Positions 1 to 8,644 of a stretch of DNA of 64,000 nucleotides are shown piece by piece; the first letter of the stretch is position 1; each line of letters starts with the position of its first letter. The stretch comes from Eubacteriales bacterium. GTDB taxonomy: Bacteria; Bacillota; Clostridia; Christensenellales; CAG-138. Where the stretch lies: positions 1 to 64,000 of the forward strand of contig JAJFTI010000014.1 in NCBI GenBank assembly GCA_021373115.1, read 5' to 3'. The position numbers were made by a program, and so were the translations under genes. A model generated the notes under the pieces. That model saw only the letters and a list, made by a program, of their open reading frames with translations. It searched no databases and was not told the DNA's origin.

Positions 1-27
1 AAAAATGCAGCATAACAGCACGGTCCT

Positions 28-189
28 TCAGGATCCGAGCGTCAGCTTGTCGCCGATGCCGGAGAACAGCGTGTTCGCCTTGCCGCCGAGAGCGGTGAGG
101 CCGACGATGACGACCACCGCGACGAGCGCGATAATCAGGCCGTATTCGACCATGCCCTGGCCTTCTTCATTTCTCCAGAAGTTTTTCAT
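28..189 (-). CDS. flp: Flp-type pilin (Tad pilus subunit)
   Basis: A 53-residue prepilin. After a short charged leader (residues 1-10) comes EGQGMVEYGLI and one hydrophobic helix (about residues 15-35), the standard Flp layout. Cleavage after Gly10 would put Glu at +5 and Tyr at +6 of the mature pilin, as in known Flp pilins. The start chosen is the ATG at 189, because GGAGG lies 8 nt upstream; a longer in-frame reading from 324 has no usable ribosome binding site. The gene follows the prepilin peptidase in the same direction, so the two should share the riboswitch-controlled transcript. The rest of the tad locus is probably beyond the left edge. Confidence 0.93.
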   Translation of the reverse strand: MKNFWRNEEGQGMVEYGLIIALVAVVVIVGLTALGGKANTLFSGIGDKLTLGS

Positions 190-333
190 TTTTCTTTCCT
201 CCATATGTTTTTTTGGTTGGGCTATGCCCTGGTTCAGGACGCCGCGCGTCCCATGGGAGTCAAGTTCTTGTCGGATGTTTATAACGGATACGCCTTCCAT
301 ATCCGCACGCTGAAATTGTTTCACCCCCCTTGC

Positions 334-957
334 TTATAAAACCGATACAACAACGAGCGCCAAAGACAGAAACGGCCCCATTGGTATCATTGTTTTCCAC
401 TTTTCCGCCAGCGGAACACGCTGCAAGAAAAGAACATAGAGCAGTACGAGCGCACCCATGGCTGCGATGGCATACAGGCTTCCGTTGAACCCGAGCGCAA
501 AACCGACCGCGGCGGCAAATTTCACGTCCCCAGCGCCGATTTTTCGGCCCAAGACAGCCGGAACGAAGAAGAGCGCGAAGCATAAGGCGAAACCGAGCAG
601 CGAGGAAACGATGTCAAACTTCACCGCGCCAGTAAGCCCGAATACCGCGGCAAGTCCCAGCACCGCGAGCACCAGCTCATTGGGAATAACGCGGTAGATC
701 GCGTCGATATAAAAAGTGCACGCGGCGGCGCATAACAGCAGAAGCAAGTAAACGCCGCGCGCTGAGATTCCGGCGCGCCAGCCGACGATTGCACCCGCCG
801 CCGAAAGGCAGCCAAGCAAAACCCAAAAATGCCGTCTTGGCATCGCCGCGGTTATCCCGCGCTGCTTGAGCAAAAGCGCGCAGATCGGACGAACCGCAAC
901 GGCAGACGCCGCACCAAGCATTGCGCAGAGCGTCATTGTAAACCATGGCCGATCCAT
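334..957 (-). CDS. A24 family prepilin peptidase (TadV/CpaA type)
   Basis: A 207-residue integral membrane aspartyl protease that should remove the leader of the Flp pilin encoded just downstream. The two family motifs are visible: the first catalytic Asp in FYIDAIYRVIPNE and the second in GAGDVKFAAA (GxGD). The protein is mostly hydrophobic, with about six membrane segments, and lacks the N-terminal methylase domain of long PilD-type enzymes, which fits the short TadV/CpaA class. The start at 957 has AAGGAGG 8 nt upstream. A structured leader with a GEMM-I aptamer and terminator hairpins precedes it, so transcription probably depends on a cyclic dinucleotide. Confidence 0.92.
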   Translation of the reverse strand: MDRPWFTMTLCAMLGAASAVAVRPICALLLKQRGITAAMPRRHFWVLLGCLSAAGAIVGWRAGISARGVYLLLLLCAAACTFYIDAIYRVIPNELVLAVLGLAAVFGLTGAVKFDIVSSLLGFALCFALFFVPAVLGRKIGAGDVKFAAAVGFALGFNGSLYAIAAMGALVLLYVLFLQRVPLAEKWKTMIPMGPFLSLALVVVSVL

Positions 958-1000
958 ACTTGCGCCTCCTTTTGGAAATCCCATTGCGGTTAAAATCAAA

Positions 1001-1033
1001 AACGGTTCGGGTCTTCAAAAAACCCGAACCGCT
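1001..1033 (-). terminator. Intrinsic terminator of the tad leader (expression platform)
   Basis: On the minus strand a perfect GC-rich hairpin (arms ACGGTTCGGGT / ACCCGAACCGT) is followed by TTTTTGATTTT. It stands between the riboswitch aptamer and the prepilin peptidase, where a riboswitch-controlled terminator would be expected. The 3' strand of the aptamer's closing stem (GAAGAACGCT) could pair, with one bulge, to the start of this hairpin (AGCGGTTC), a possible anti-terminator. Confidence 0.75.
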
Positions 1034-1058
1034 CTTTGCACAAAAAGAAAACGAACAA

Positions 1059-1075
1059 AACCTGTGTGGCAGGTT
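1059..1075 (-). terminator. Small terminator-like hairpin right after the aptamer
   Basis: On the minus strand AACCTG-CCACA-CAGGTT is followed by TTGTTCGTTTTC. The stem is only 6 bp and lies about 20 nt after the riboswitch aptamer. It may be an additional terminator or part of a competing fold. Confidence 0.4.
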
Positions 1076-1093
1076 CCGCTGTATCCATTGAGC

Positions 1094-1197
1094 GTTCTTC
1101 ATTCGGCAACTGGCTGCCATAGGCGAAAGATCGCCGTTAGGCCCTGTAGCTTTGCGACGCCCGCTTTCACGGGGTGTGCTATTAACATGGGAAGAAC
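1094..1197 (-). ncRNA. GEMM-I cyclic dinucleotide riboswitch upstream of Tad pilus genes
   Basis: On the minus strand the GEMM-I core is recognisable. A closing stem GTTCTTC/GAAGAAC encloses a stem CCCGT-GAAA-GCGGG (the GNRA tetraloop), then GTCGCAAAGC, the conserved ligand-binding junction. The GGGCCTAACGG block and CTATGGCAGCC (the tetraloop-receptor stem) come next, followed by GTTGCCGAA. Aligning by eye to Vibrio Vc2 numbering, C46 and A47 are present, but position 20 reads A (ATAGCAC) rather than the G usual in c-di-GMP-specific members. A20 is the change linked to 3',3'-cGAMP recognition in Geobacter GEMM-Ib. Terminator hairpins and then the prepilin peptidase follow downstream. Confidence 0.88.
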
Positions 1198-1314
1198 CGC
1201 AACCGTATTCGATTGACAAAGTGCCACTGAAATCGCTTAAACAATACGCTTCCTATTGCAATATGCATTGTTATACATATCGCCATCGTTCGCCGTGCGC
1301 CGTACCGAAAAACA

Positions 1315-1437
1315 AAAGGCAACCGGCGGGGAAACGCTCATCCGGCACCCGGATGCATCTGCGGAACTCCGCCATCCGGCTTTTATCCTTGTAGAGCCTG
1401 TTTTCGCAGGCTGTACCGTCTGCGCGGAGTCGCCTTT
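1315..1437 (-). ncRNA. Candidate structured leader RNA, family not recognised
   Basis: On the minus strand an outer stem AAAGGCGAC/GTTGCCTTT encloses at least three hairpins: GCCTG-CGAAAA-CAGGC, GCGGA-GTT-CCGC and CATCCGG-GTG-CCGGATG. The octamer GCCGGATG occurs twice (1373-1380 and 1339-1346), and both copies can pair with the single CATCCGG between them, giving two mutually exclusive folds. The 3' end runs into CCTTTTGTTTTTC, which is terminator-like. It lies between the presumed tad promoter and the GEMM-I aptamer. It matches no riboswitch consensus I can recall. Confidence 0.45.
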
Positions 1438-1448
1438 ACTTGTTACAT

Positions 1449-1477
1449 AACCTATCACATTCCATTTCCGCTGTCAA
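1449..1477 (-). promoter_or_regulatory. Probable promoter of the tad leader transcript
   Basis: Perfect -35 TTGACA (1477-1472) and a weak -10 TAGGTT (1454-1449) with a 17-bp spacer, reading toward the structured leader. It would give a leader of nearly 490 nt before the prepilin peptidase start. Confidence 0.45.
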
Positions 1478-1552
1478 GCATTTCATGTAATCCGAAGCAT
1501 TCGCCTGGTTTTCTCGCCTTCCAATACAGCGTGTGAACGGGCAGGCGGACGT

Positions 1553-4500
1553 TTATAATTGCATGGAATTTCGAATCTGCTGAATAAAAACTTGCGCAAT
1601 TTTCGGATCAAATTGCGATCCGGCATTTCTTTCTATCTCCTGGACCGCCGCCTCGTGCGACATTGCCGAGCGATACGGACGATCCTGCGTCATTGCATCA
1701 TAGGCGTCCACCACAGCGATGATGCGCGATAGCAGGGGTATGTTTTCTCCGCTTAGTTTTTGCGGATAGCCGGTGCCGTCCCAGTGTTCCTGATGACACA
1801 GGATTCCTTCCGCAACAGGGATGAGCTCGGGTGACGACATGGCGATTCGATAACCGATCTCCGGGTGTCGTTTCATTTCGACCCATTCTTCTTCGGTCAG
1901 CTTGCCCGGTTTTGACAAGATGCGATCGCTGATGCCAACCTTGCCTATATCATGCAGCGTTGCCAGCAATTCCAATCGATCCTGATCCTTCTGTGGCAGA
2001 TTCAGCCCATCCGCAATCAGCTTTGAGAGAGTCACGAGCCTTTCCGCATGTTCTTCCGTTTCATGGCTCTTTTCGAACATGGTCGCCTTAATCGACGATA
2101 TAATTGCGCTGTGAGAACTTGTGTGCTCCAGCAGCTTCCGCTGATACATGTACTCTTCCGCTATTTTTATAATCTGCAGGATCTCCTCCTCCGGATTCTT
2201 CTTTGTTCCGAATCCAAGTGAGACGCCATGCTGGAAGTGATCGTTCTTGGAAAGTGAATCGAACGACTTAATCGCGGATTGAATTTGCGCCAGTATCTTG
2301 AGGGCGGAAGCGCTCTCCGTATTGGGCATAATGATCCCGAATTCATCGCCTCCGATTCTGGCAAGCGTATCATTTTCGCGGCAGCAGTCCTTAATAATTT
2401 GCGCGGACTCAGCGATGAGCCGATCACCTTCCGTATGGCCAAACGCATCGTTGATCAGTTTTACTCCGTTAATGTCGCCCATGATAATGGACAAGGGCAA
2501 ATTCTGCTCCGTATCAGCACGTTTAATCTCCGCTTCAAAATAACGCCGATTGTACAATCCGGTCAGGAAGTCGTGATTGCTCAGGAAGATCAGTTCTTCC
2601 TCGGCGCTCTTTCGATCCGTTATATCCGTAGAGAAGCCAAGATACCGCCCGCCGGATAATTTCGTCGCGGTCACGGTCCACCAGCGCTGCGCCCCATCGG
2701 CGCGGATAAACTGCAGTTCGGTGTTCAGGCTTCCGGTTTCTTTGAGAACGGAGAAACTCTGCGCGGCCGATTCCACCGACTCGTTCGCGGTAATCTCCAG
2801 AATCGACATATGCAGTAACTGCGCGCGGCTATAACCGCTTATCCTGCTCGCCGCCGGATTCACATCGATGTACTCCCCGTTTTCGTTTACAACAAATATG
2901 CCGAACGGAGCGCTGTTGATGTATGTGCTATACTTTTCTTCGCTTTCCCGGAGCGCATGCTCGGCGAATATCCGCTCCGTTACATCTACCGCAATATAAC
3001 CAAACAGCCGCTCTTCCCGGCTTGGCACAGGAATCGAAAACAGGCGGCTGTCGTAGTATTTTTTCTCCTTTGCATCCTCAAATGTATCCAGGTCGCAAAG
3101 GATCATGCTGTCGTCCTGCCGCTGTAACATGCGGCTGATTTTCTGCAGAATAATCGGAGGAACGCGGCGGATGCTCCCCCCGTCGCCGTTTAAGCTGCTC
3201 CTCGCAAGCATGTGCTCTGCGGAGGAAGATGCGTCAATCAGGTTGCCCTTTTCGTCGATAATCATAATGGGAGTCGGGCTGTTTTCCAGCAGCCCCTTGA
3301 GCCGGGACATGATCCAGTTTGCTTCTCTCTCCGCTCGTAACCGGTTGGTAACATCCGAAAAAGTGCACGCAAACTGCTTCGGAGCCGGCGAATATGCGCT
3401 GACTACAAAGTACTTATCGGTCTCGCTGCTGTAATTTTCGAATTGAATCGGCTCACCCGTTAATGCAACCCGCCCGTATGTTTCAATCCAATACGCTTCC
3501 GTTTTGGGAAGAATTTCAAGCACCGTTTTTCCAATGATGTTCGGCGCCACTAAGCCCGTCATCTTTTCAAATGCGGAATTGACGGCCAAAAAACGATAGT
3601 TGATTGGTTTTCCGTTCTTGTCACAAATGATTTCGTGCAGCGCGAATGCGTCAACCATTTCTTGAAACAGCAGGTAGTAATCCCGGTTCGCCCTGTGTTC
3701 CGCGCTGATATCCTGAAACGTCGTATACACTTGGTACGGCACCGTCTCGCCGGAATGAAACAGCGGAATGGCAATAATACTGATCCACACATAGTCCGAT
3801 ATCTTTGGATTAAACACTCCAAAAACGACAGGTCCGCAGAGCTTGCCCGTCTTTAAGGCAATCATCGACGGATGATCGTTTTCCGTTGCGATTGTGCCGT
3901 CTTCCTTGTTGATTTTCCAGATCGGAGATCCGGACGTATGACCCTTCAGCTCCTCAAAGGTGCGACCCAGGATCCGCTCCGCAGCAGGATTCATGGATAT
4001 GATTTTTCCTTCGTTTGTCTGGTAGACAACGCCGAGTGCCATCGTTTCAAACAAGCGGCGGTATTTTTCCTCGCTGATTCGAAGATCATATTCCATTTTT
4101 TTCTCGGAAGAAATATCTTTCAAAATACAGTGCGTCTGTAAAAATCCGCCATTTTCGCCATAACTAATTCGGCCGTCAAAGGCGATAAAGACCGGATCGC
4201 CGTTCTTGTGGATCATCTCAAATTCGCTGTGAATCCGCCCCTGTTTCTGAAAGATTAAAAAACGCTCTCGAAATATGTCCCGATATTCCGGGGCAAGGAA
4301 ATCGCCAAACCATTTCCCAATGACCTCTTCCCGGGAATACCCAAGCAAATCCAGCCATTGTTGATTCACTTCCAGAAAATTCCCGTTGATGTCCAGAGAT
4401 TGATATCCAAGAGGCGCTTTTTCAAACAGGGATTGAAACCGCTCTTTTGACTGCGCAAGCTGATCCTGTACGCCCTTATACTCCTGCTGGCGGATGAGCA

Positions 4501-5056
4501 GCACGCTTAAGAGGACTGATCCGGCAGGGTATATGGTCAGAACCGGAAGCGCAATGGTTCGTATGACTGTAACGTTGTACGGATACGGCAGCAGAAGCGT
4601 GCAGATCAGCATTGCCGCATGAACGCTAACACCCATCAAAAACGCGCTGAAGTAGCGCCATTTCTGTGTTTTTGGATAAACCCAGTACCGCCAGGCAAGT
4701 CCAATGGCCGCGCTCGACAGGATGACCGCGATTCCGGTAGAAGTACCGATGCCCCCAATGCTGATTCGGACCAATATCGCCGCAATCCCGGTCATGATCG
4801 TAGGAATCCATCCGAATACAAGCCCCGTCACGCTGATCAATATGGATCTTGTATCGTATACCAAACCCGGTTCCAGCGTAAACGGCAATTTCATAATTAC
4901 AACGCATATACCCGAAAGAACGGCGCCATTGATCCAAGGCACCCATCTCTGGTGTTTGGATGGCAGTAAATTCGTTGCTTCATAGGCAACCGACATAATG
5001 AGCAGGAGTGCTATGTTGTTGATCAACGTTAGAATTTCGGCTCTTCCAATCGTCAT
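1553..5056 (-). CDS. Membrane PAS-GGDEF-HD-GYP protein (c-di-GMP synthesis and hydrolysis)
   Basis: A 1167-residue sensor. Residues 1-190 are a multi-helix membrane module resembling 5TM-LYT (motif DTRSILISVTGLVFG). About five PAS-like segments follow (about 205-825). The GGDEF domain (about 830-985) has an intact RIGGDEF active site, an RxxD inhibitory site (REND) five residues upstream and the substrate Asp in GHTEGDR. The C-terminal HD-GYP domain (about 990-1167) has HDIGK and HWDGTGYP. It could make c-di-GMP and hydrolyse it; which activity dominates cannot be read from sequence. It lies just upstream of the riboswitch-controlled tad genes, in the same direction but with its own promoter region, which suggests local control of pilus expression. 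Confidence 0.93.
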   Translation of the reverse strand: MTIGRAEILTLINNIALLLIMSVAYEATNLLPSKHQRWVPWINGAVLSGICVVIMKLPFTLEPGLVYDTRSILISVTGLVFGWIPTIMTGIAAILVRISIGGIGTSTGIAVILSSAAIGLAWRYWVYPKTQKWRYFSAFLMGVSVHAAMLICTLLLPYPYNVTVIRTIALPVLTIYPAGSVLLSVLLIRQQEYKGVQDQLAQSKERFQSLFEKAPLGYQSLDINGNFLEVNQQWLDLLGYSREEVIGKWFGDFLAPEYRDIFRERFLIFQKQGRIHSEFEMIHKNGDPVFIAFDGRISYGENGGFLQTHCILKDISSEKKMEYDLRISEEKYRRLFETMALGVVYQTNEGKIISMNPAAERILGRTFEELKGHTSGSPIWKINKEDGTIATENDHPSMIALKTGKLCGPVVFGVFNPKISDYVWISIIAIPLFHSGETVPYQVYTTFQDISAEHRANRDYYLLFQEMVDAFALHEIICDKNGKPINYRFLAVNSAFEKMTGLVAPNIIGKTVLEILPKTEAYWIETYGRVALTGEPIQFENYSSETDKYFVVSAYSPAPKQFACTFSDVTNRLRAEREANWIMSRLKGLLENSPTPIMIIDEKGNLIDASSSAEHMLARSSLNGDGGSIRRVPPIILQKISRMLQRQDDSMILCDLDTFEDAKEKKYYDSRLFSIPVPSREERLFGYIAVDVTERIFAEHALRESEEKYSTYINSAPFGIFVVNENGEYIDVNPAASRISGYSRAQLLHMSILEITANESVESAAQSFSVLKETGSLNTELQFIRADGAQRWWTVTATKLSGGRYLGFSTDITDRKSAEEELIFLSNHDFLTGLYNRRYFEAEIKRADTEQNLPLSIIMGDINGVKLINDAFGHTEGDRLIAESAQIIKDCCRENDTLARIGGDEFGIIMPNTESASALKILAQIQSAIKSFDSLSKNDHFQHGVSLGFGTKKNPEEEILQIIKIAEEYMYQRKLLEHTSSHSAIISSIKATMFEKSHETEEHAERLVTLSKLIADGLNLPQKDQDRLELLATLHDIGKVGISDRILSKPGKLTEEEWVEMKRHPEIGYRIAMSSPELIPVAEGILCHQEHWDGTGYPQKLSGENIPLLSRIIAVVDAYDAMTQDRPYRSAMSHEAAVQEIERNAGSQFDPKIAQVFIQQIRNSMQL

Positions 5057-5416
5057 ATCACCTGCACTCCCTTCCCCCGGTTCATCAACCTGATTTTAGA
5101 ATAGCGACTCCAAAAGTCCATATCGAGATTGCTCCGATGATGCATCAAACAGCAGCATTTATACGGATAGTGCGTTAAATACGCTCCCTGTACCTTCAGA
5201 AACGGTATGGCGTTTCGCCGGTTTCGCAAAACTTGCCTTCTTTTGAATGATCCCAGTCATTTTTGAATCGCTATATATACCATATGTCATTATCCTTTTC
5301 CTTTCAGGATTCCATCAACACACAGTATTTTTGCATTTGATTGCTTTGAGAAACATAGTTCAAGATATGAATTCTTCGTTTTTACGGCGACAAGCATACT
5401 TCTATTCTTCGTTTCT

Positions 5417-5445
5417 ATCATATAATAGATCCCGCGATATCGCAA
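5417..5445 (-). promoter_or_regulatory. Possible promoter for the GGDEF/HD-GYP gene
   Basis: TTGCGA (5445-5440), 17-bp spacer, TATGAT (5422-5417) on the minus strand. It would give a 5' untranslated region of about 350 nt before the start at 5056. I found no recognisable riboswitch in that leader. Confidence 0.4.
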
Positions 5446-5517
5446 GTAAGCAGATTTCTGCAAGCTCTGCATTATCAGCGGCGGCGTAAGGACTTTTTAC
5501 AAAGTTTATCGTACCAT

Positions 5518-5715
5518 GGAAACAATTTCGAATGCGACAGGTGCCGGACATCTGCAGTCGTAAACGTTCAGCCACCTGCGTGAACCGCCATTGAGAAAAG
5601 CGCTTCTTACGCTTTCGCAGAACCTATATATGTGCGAAGAGCCCCCACTGTTCACATGCGTTGAAGCCGCCCGCAGTGCTCGTCTGTATCTCGGCGAAAT
5701 CCGAAATAGTGTTCC
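5518..5715. ncRNA. Candidate rod-shaped RNA (6S-like size), strand uncertain
   Basis: The gap between ppdK and the GGDEF/HD-GYP gene holds a 198-nt segment whose ends form a long closing stem: GGAA.AC.ATTTCG pairs with CGAAAT.GT.TTCC with one bulge and one mismatch. Going inward, GCCG/CGGC and GTGAAC/GTTCAC also pair, giving a rod with internal loops. Size and shape resemble 6S RNA, but I could not match conserved 6S central-bubble sequence. On the minus strand a GATAAT box lies about 7 nt upstream of the stem, which slightly favours that strand. No convincing open reading frame is present. Confidence 0.3.
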
Positions 5716-5743
5716 ACACATTATCCTTCGGAGGAGACGAAAA

Positions 5744-5767
5744 GAATCCACCCCGAAGGGTGGATTC
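5744..5767 (-). terminator. Terminator of ppdK
   Basis: Perfect 10-bp stem GAATCCACCC / GGGTGGATTC with a TTCG loop on the minus strand, followed by TTTTCGTC, 18 nt after the ppdK stop codon. Confidence 0.85.
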
Positions 5768-5784
5768 ATGGATTCGGAAGCGAT

Positions 5785-8415
5785 TTACTTCTTTTCGTTG
5801 ATCTTTGCCTGCGCGGCGGCCAGTCTCGCGATCGGTACGCGGAACGGTGAGCAGGAGACGTAGTTCAGCCCGACGTTGTGGCAGAACTCGATGCTCGACG
5901 GATCTCCGCCGTGCTCGCCGCAAATACCCAGCTTGATGTTGGGGCGGACGCTCTTGCCCAGTTCGACTGCCATCTTCACGAGCTTGCCGACGCCCTCCTG
6001 ATCCAGGCGGGCGAACGGGTCGGACTCGAAGATCTTTTTCTTGTAATAGTCGTCCAGGAATTTGCCCGCGTCGTCGCGGCTGAAGCCGAACGTCATCTGG
6101 CTGAGATCGTTCGTGCCGAAGCTGAAGAACTGCGCATGCTCGGCAATCTTGTCCGCGGTCAGAGCGGCGCGCGGTACTTCAATCATCGTGCCAACGAGAT
6201 ACGGAATCTCTACGCCGCGTTCCGCCATAACGGCCTTGGCGGTTTCGTCCACCGTGTTCTTGACGTATTCCAATTCCTTGACTTCGCCAACGAGCGGAAT
6301 CATAATTTCGGGAACGACTTCAATGCCGGTTTCCTTGCGCACTTCGATGGCCGCTTCAATGACCGCGCGGGTCTGCATTTCCGCGATCTCCGGGTAGGTG
6401 ACCGCAAGGCGGCAGCCGCGGTGACCCAGCATGGGGTTGAACTCGTGCAGGCTTTCTACCGTATGGAGCAGGTCTTCATAGGTGAGCTTCATCTCCTTGG
6501 CAAGCGCGCGGATATCCGCCTCTTCTGTCGGGAGGAACTCATGCAGCGGCGGGTCCAGGAAGCGGATGGTGACCGGGCGGCCGCCCATCGCCTTGTAAAT
6601 GCCCTTGAAGTCGCTGCGCTGCATCGGCAGGAGCTTGGCCAGCGCACGGCGGCGGGATTCCTCGTCCTTGCTGACGATCATCTCGCGCATAGCGGGAATG
6701 CGGCTCTCGTCGAAGAACATATGCTCGGTACGGCACAGGCCAATGCCCTCCGCACCAAACTTAACGGCGACTTCCGCGTCATGCGGCGTGTCTGCGTTCG
6801 TGCGAACCTTCAGGGTGCGAATCTCATCCGCCCACTGCATAATGGTCGCAAAGTTTCCGGAAACCTGCGCGTCGATGGTCGGCAGCGCTTCGCCGTAAAC
6901 GTTGCCCGTGGAACCGTCGAGCGAGAGCCATTCGCCTTCCTTAAACGTTTTGCCCTTGGCAATGGTCAGCGTCTTGTTCTTTTCGGAAATCGTCGCTTCC
7001 GAGCAGCCCGCAACGCAGCAGGTGCCCATGCCGCGGGCAACGACCGCCGCGTGGGAGGTCATGCCGCCGCGCGCAGTGAGAATGCCCTTGGAGGCATACA
7101 TGCCTTCGATATCCTCCGGCGAGGTCTCCTGGCGAACGAGAATGATGTCCTCGCCGCGCTTGGCCGCTTCCATTGCATCCGCGGCGGTGAAGTAAATCCG
7201 TCCGCAGGCAGCGCCCGGAGAGGCGGGCAGGCCGCTCGCAATCGGCTTGGCGTTTTTCAGCGCCTTTGGTTCAAAGGTGGGGTGCAGCAGCGCATCCAGC
7301 GAACGCGGATCGATCTTGGCAATGGCTTCGCTCTTGGAGAGCATGCCTTCGCTGACAAGATCCACCGCAATCTGCAGGGCGGCGGCGGCGGTGCGCTTGC
7401 CGTTTCTGGTCTGCAGCATGAAGAGCCTTCCGCGCTCAATGGTGAACTCCATATCCTGCATGTCGCGATAATGGCGCTCCAGCTTATCCGCGGTTTCGGC
7501 AAACTGCTTGTAAACCTCGGGCTGCGTGTTCTTCAGTTCGTCAATGGGGCTCGGCGTGCGGATGCCGGCTACGACATCCTCGCCCTGCGCGTTCATCAGG
7601 AACTCGCCATAGAGCTTCTTTTCGCCGGTGCTGGGGTTGCGCGTAAACGCAACGCCGGTGCCGCAGTCGTTGCCCATGTTGCCAAAAACCATGCTCTGGA
7701 CGTTAACGGCGGTGCCCCAGTCGGAGGGAATATCGTTCTTTCTTCTATACACGATGGCGCGCGGATTATCCCAGCTGCGAAAGACGGCTTTAATGGCCTC
7801 CATGAGTTGTACGCGGGGGTTCTGCGGGAATTCGACGCCCTTTTCCTTCATATAGAGCGCTTTATAACGCTTGACGATCTCTTTCAGATTTTCGGCGTTC
7901 AGATCGGTATCCATCTTGCAGTTGTTCTTCTGTTTGATTTCGTCGAAGATTTCGTCGAACTTCGCTTTTTCGACTTCCATGACCACATCCGAAAACATCT
8001 GGATAAAGCGGCGATAGCTGTCGAATGCAAAACGCTCGTTGTTCGTTAGCTTCGCAAGGCCGACCACGGTTTCATCGTTGAGTCCGAGGTTCAGAATGGT
8101 ATCCATCATGCCCGGCATAGAAGCGCGCGCGCCGGAACGAACGGAGACCAGGAACGGATTGGACGTATCGCCAAACTTCTTTCCGGCGTTTTTTTCGGTG
8201 ATGGCAAGCGCCGCTTCGATCTGGTCGATAATCTCCTGTGCAATCGTCTTTTTGTCCTGATAGTAGCGGGTGCAGGCCTCGGTGGATACGGTAAAACCGA
8301 AGGGAACCGGCAAGCCGAGATTCGTCATCTCCGCGAGATTCGCTCCTTTGCCGCCGAGCAGCGCGCGCATGTCGGCGCTGCCTTCACTGAACAGATAAAC
8401 ATATTTATAAGACAA
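5785..8415 (-). CDS. ppdK: Pyruvate, phosphate dikinase
   Basis: An 876-residue enzyme that interconverts pyruvate, ATP and phosphate with PEP, AMP and pyrophosphate; in anaerobes it often serves glycolysis or gluconeogenesis. The family landmarks are present: the N-terminal nucleotide-binding domain (GGKGANLAEM near residue 22; VRSGARASMPGMMDTI near 92), the phosphohistidine domain (GGMTSHAAVVARGMG, about residue 450) and the C-terminal PEP/pyruvate barrel (GTNDLSQMTFG; CGEHGGDP). Length is normal for the family. The start is TTG at 8415, chosen because GGAGG lies 8 nt upstream. It is a single-gene unit with its own promoter (8451-8479) and terminator. Confidence 0.97.
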   Translation of the reverse strand: MSYKYVYLFSEGSADMRALLGGKGANLAEMTNLGLPVPFGFTVSTEACTRYYQDKKTIAQEIIDQIEAALAITEKNAGKKFGDTSNPFLVSVRSGARASMPGMMDTILNLGLNDETVVGLAKLTNNERFAFDSYRRFIQMFSDVVMEVEKAKFDEIFDEIKQKNNCKMDTDLNAENLKEIVKRYKALYMKEKGVEFPQNPRVQLMEAIKAVFRSWDNPRAIVYRRKNDIPSDWGTAVNVQSMVFGNMGNDCGTGVAFTRNPSTGEKKLYGEFLMNAQGEDVVAGIRTPSPIDELKNTQPEVYKQFAETADKLERHYRDMQDMEFTIERGRLFMLQTRNGKRTAAAALQIAVDLVSEGMLSKSEAIAKIDPRSLDALLHPTFEPKALKNAKPIASGLPASPGAACGRIYFTAADAMEAAKRGEDIILVRQETSPEDIEGMYASKGILTARGGMTSHAAVVARGMGTCCVAGCSEATISEKNKTLTIAKGKTFKEGEWLSLDGSTGNVYGEALPTIDAQVSGNFATIMQWADEIRTLKVRTNADTPHDAEVAVKFGAEGIGLCRTEHMFFDESRIPAMREMIVSKDEESRRRALAKLLPMQRSDFKGIYKAMGGRPVTIRFLDPPLHEFLPTEEADIRALAKEMKLTYEDLLHTVESLHEFNPMLGHRGCRLAVTYPEIAEMQTRAVIEAAIEVRKETGIEVVPEIMIPLVGEVKELEYVKNTVDETAKAVMAERGVEIPYLVGTMIEVPRAALTADKIAEHAQFFSFGTNDLSQMTFGFSRDDAGKFLDDYYKKKIFESDPFARLDQEGVGKLVKMAVELGKSVRPNIKLGICGEHGGDPSSIEFCHNVGLNYVSCSPFRVPIARLAAAQAKINEKK

Positions 8416-8450
8416 AACTGATTCCTCCTTCTCTGATCTAACAAATCAAT

Positions 8451-8479
8451 ATTATACGCACGCGCCTGCAGATGTGCAA
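8451..8479 (-). promoter_or_regulatory. ppdK promoter
   Basis: TTGCAC (8479-8474), 17-bp spacer, TATAAT (8456-8451), about 36 nt before the TTG start of ppdK. Confidence 0.8.
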
Positions 8480-8644
8480 GAAAAATCGCAGATCGAGATT
8501 TCAGCACAAAGGTGCACGAAATACACTACTTCATAAAAAATATCGTTTGCGCAATAAAAATCCTTTTATTTCGAGCTTTTTCCGGTTTTCTCCCGCTCGC
8601 GCCCGATTCGACTTACGCAGGAATTCCTGCAAGGAAACGATCGT

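Noticed and set aside
190..324. N-terminal extension of the Flp pilin to 324
   Set aside because: Flp prepilins have short leaders; the GTG at 324 overlaps its own G-rich site, while the ATG at 189 has GGAGG at 8 nt.
5878..8049. 723-codon open frame on the plus strand
   Set aside because: It is fully antisense to ppdK, whose protein is clearly recognisable; the frame is a by-product of GC-biased codons.
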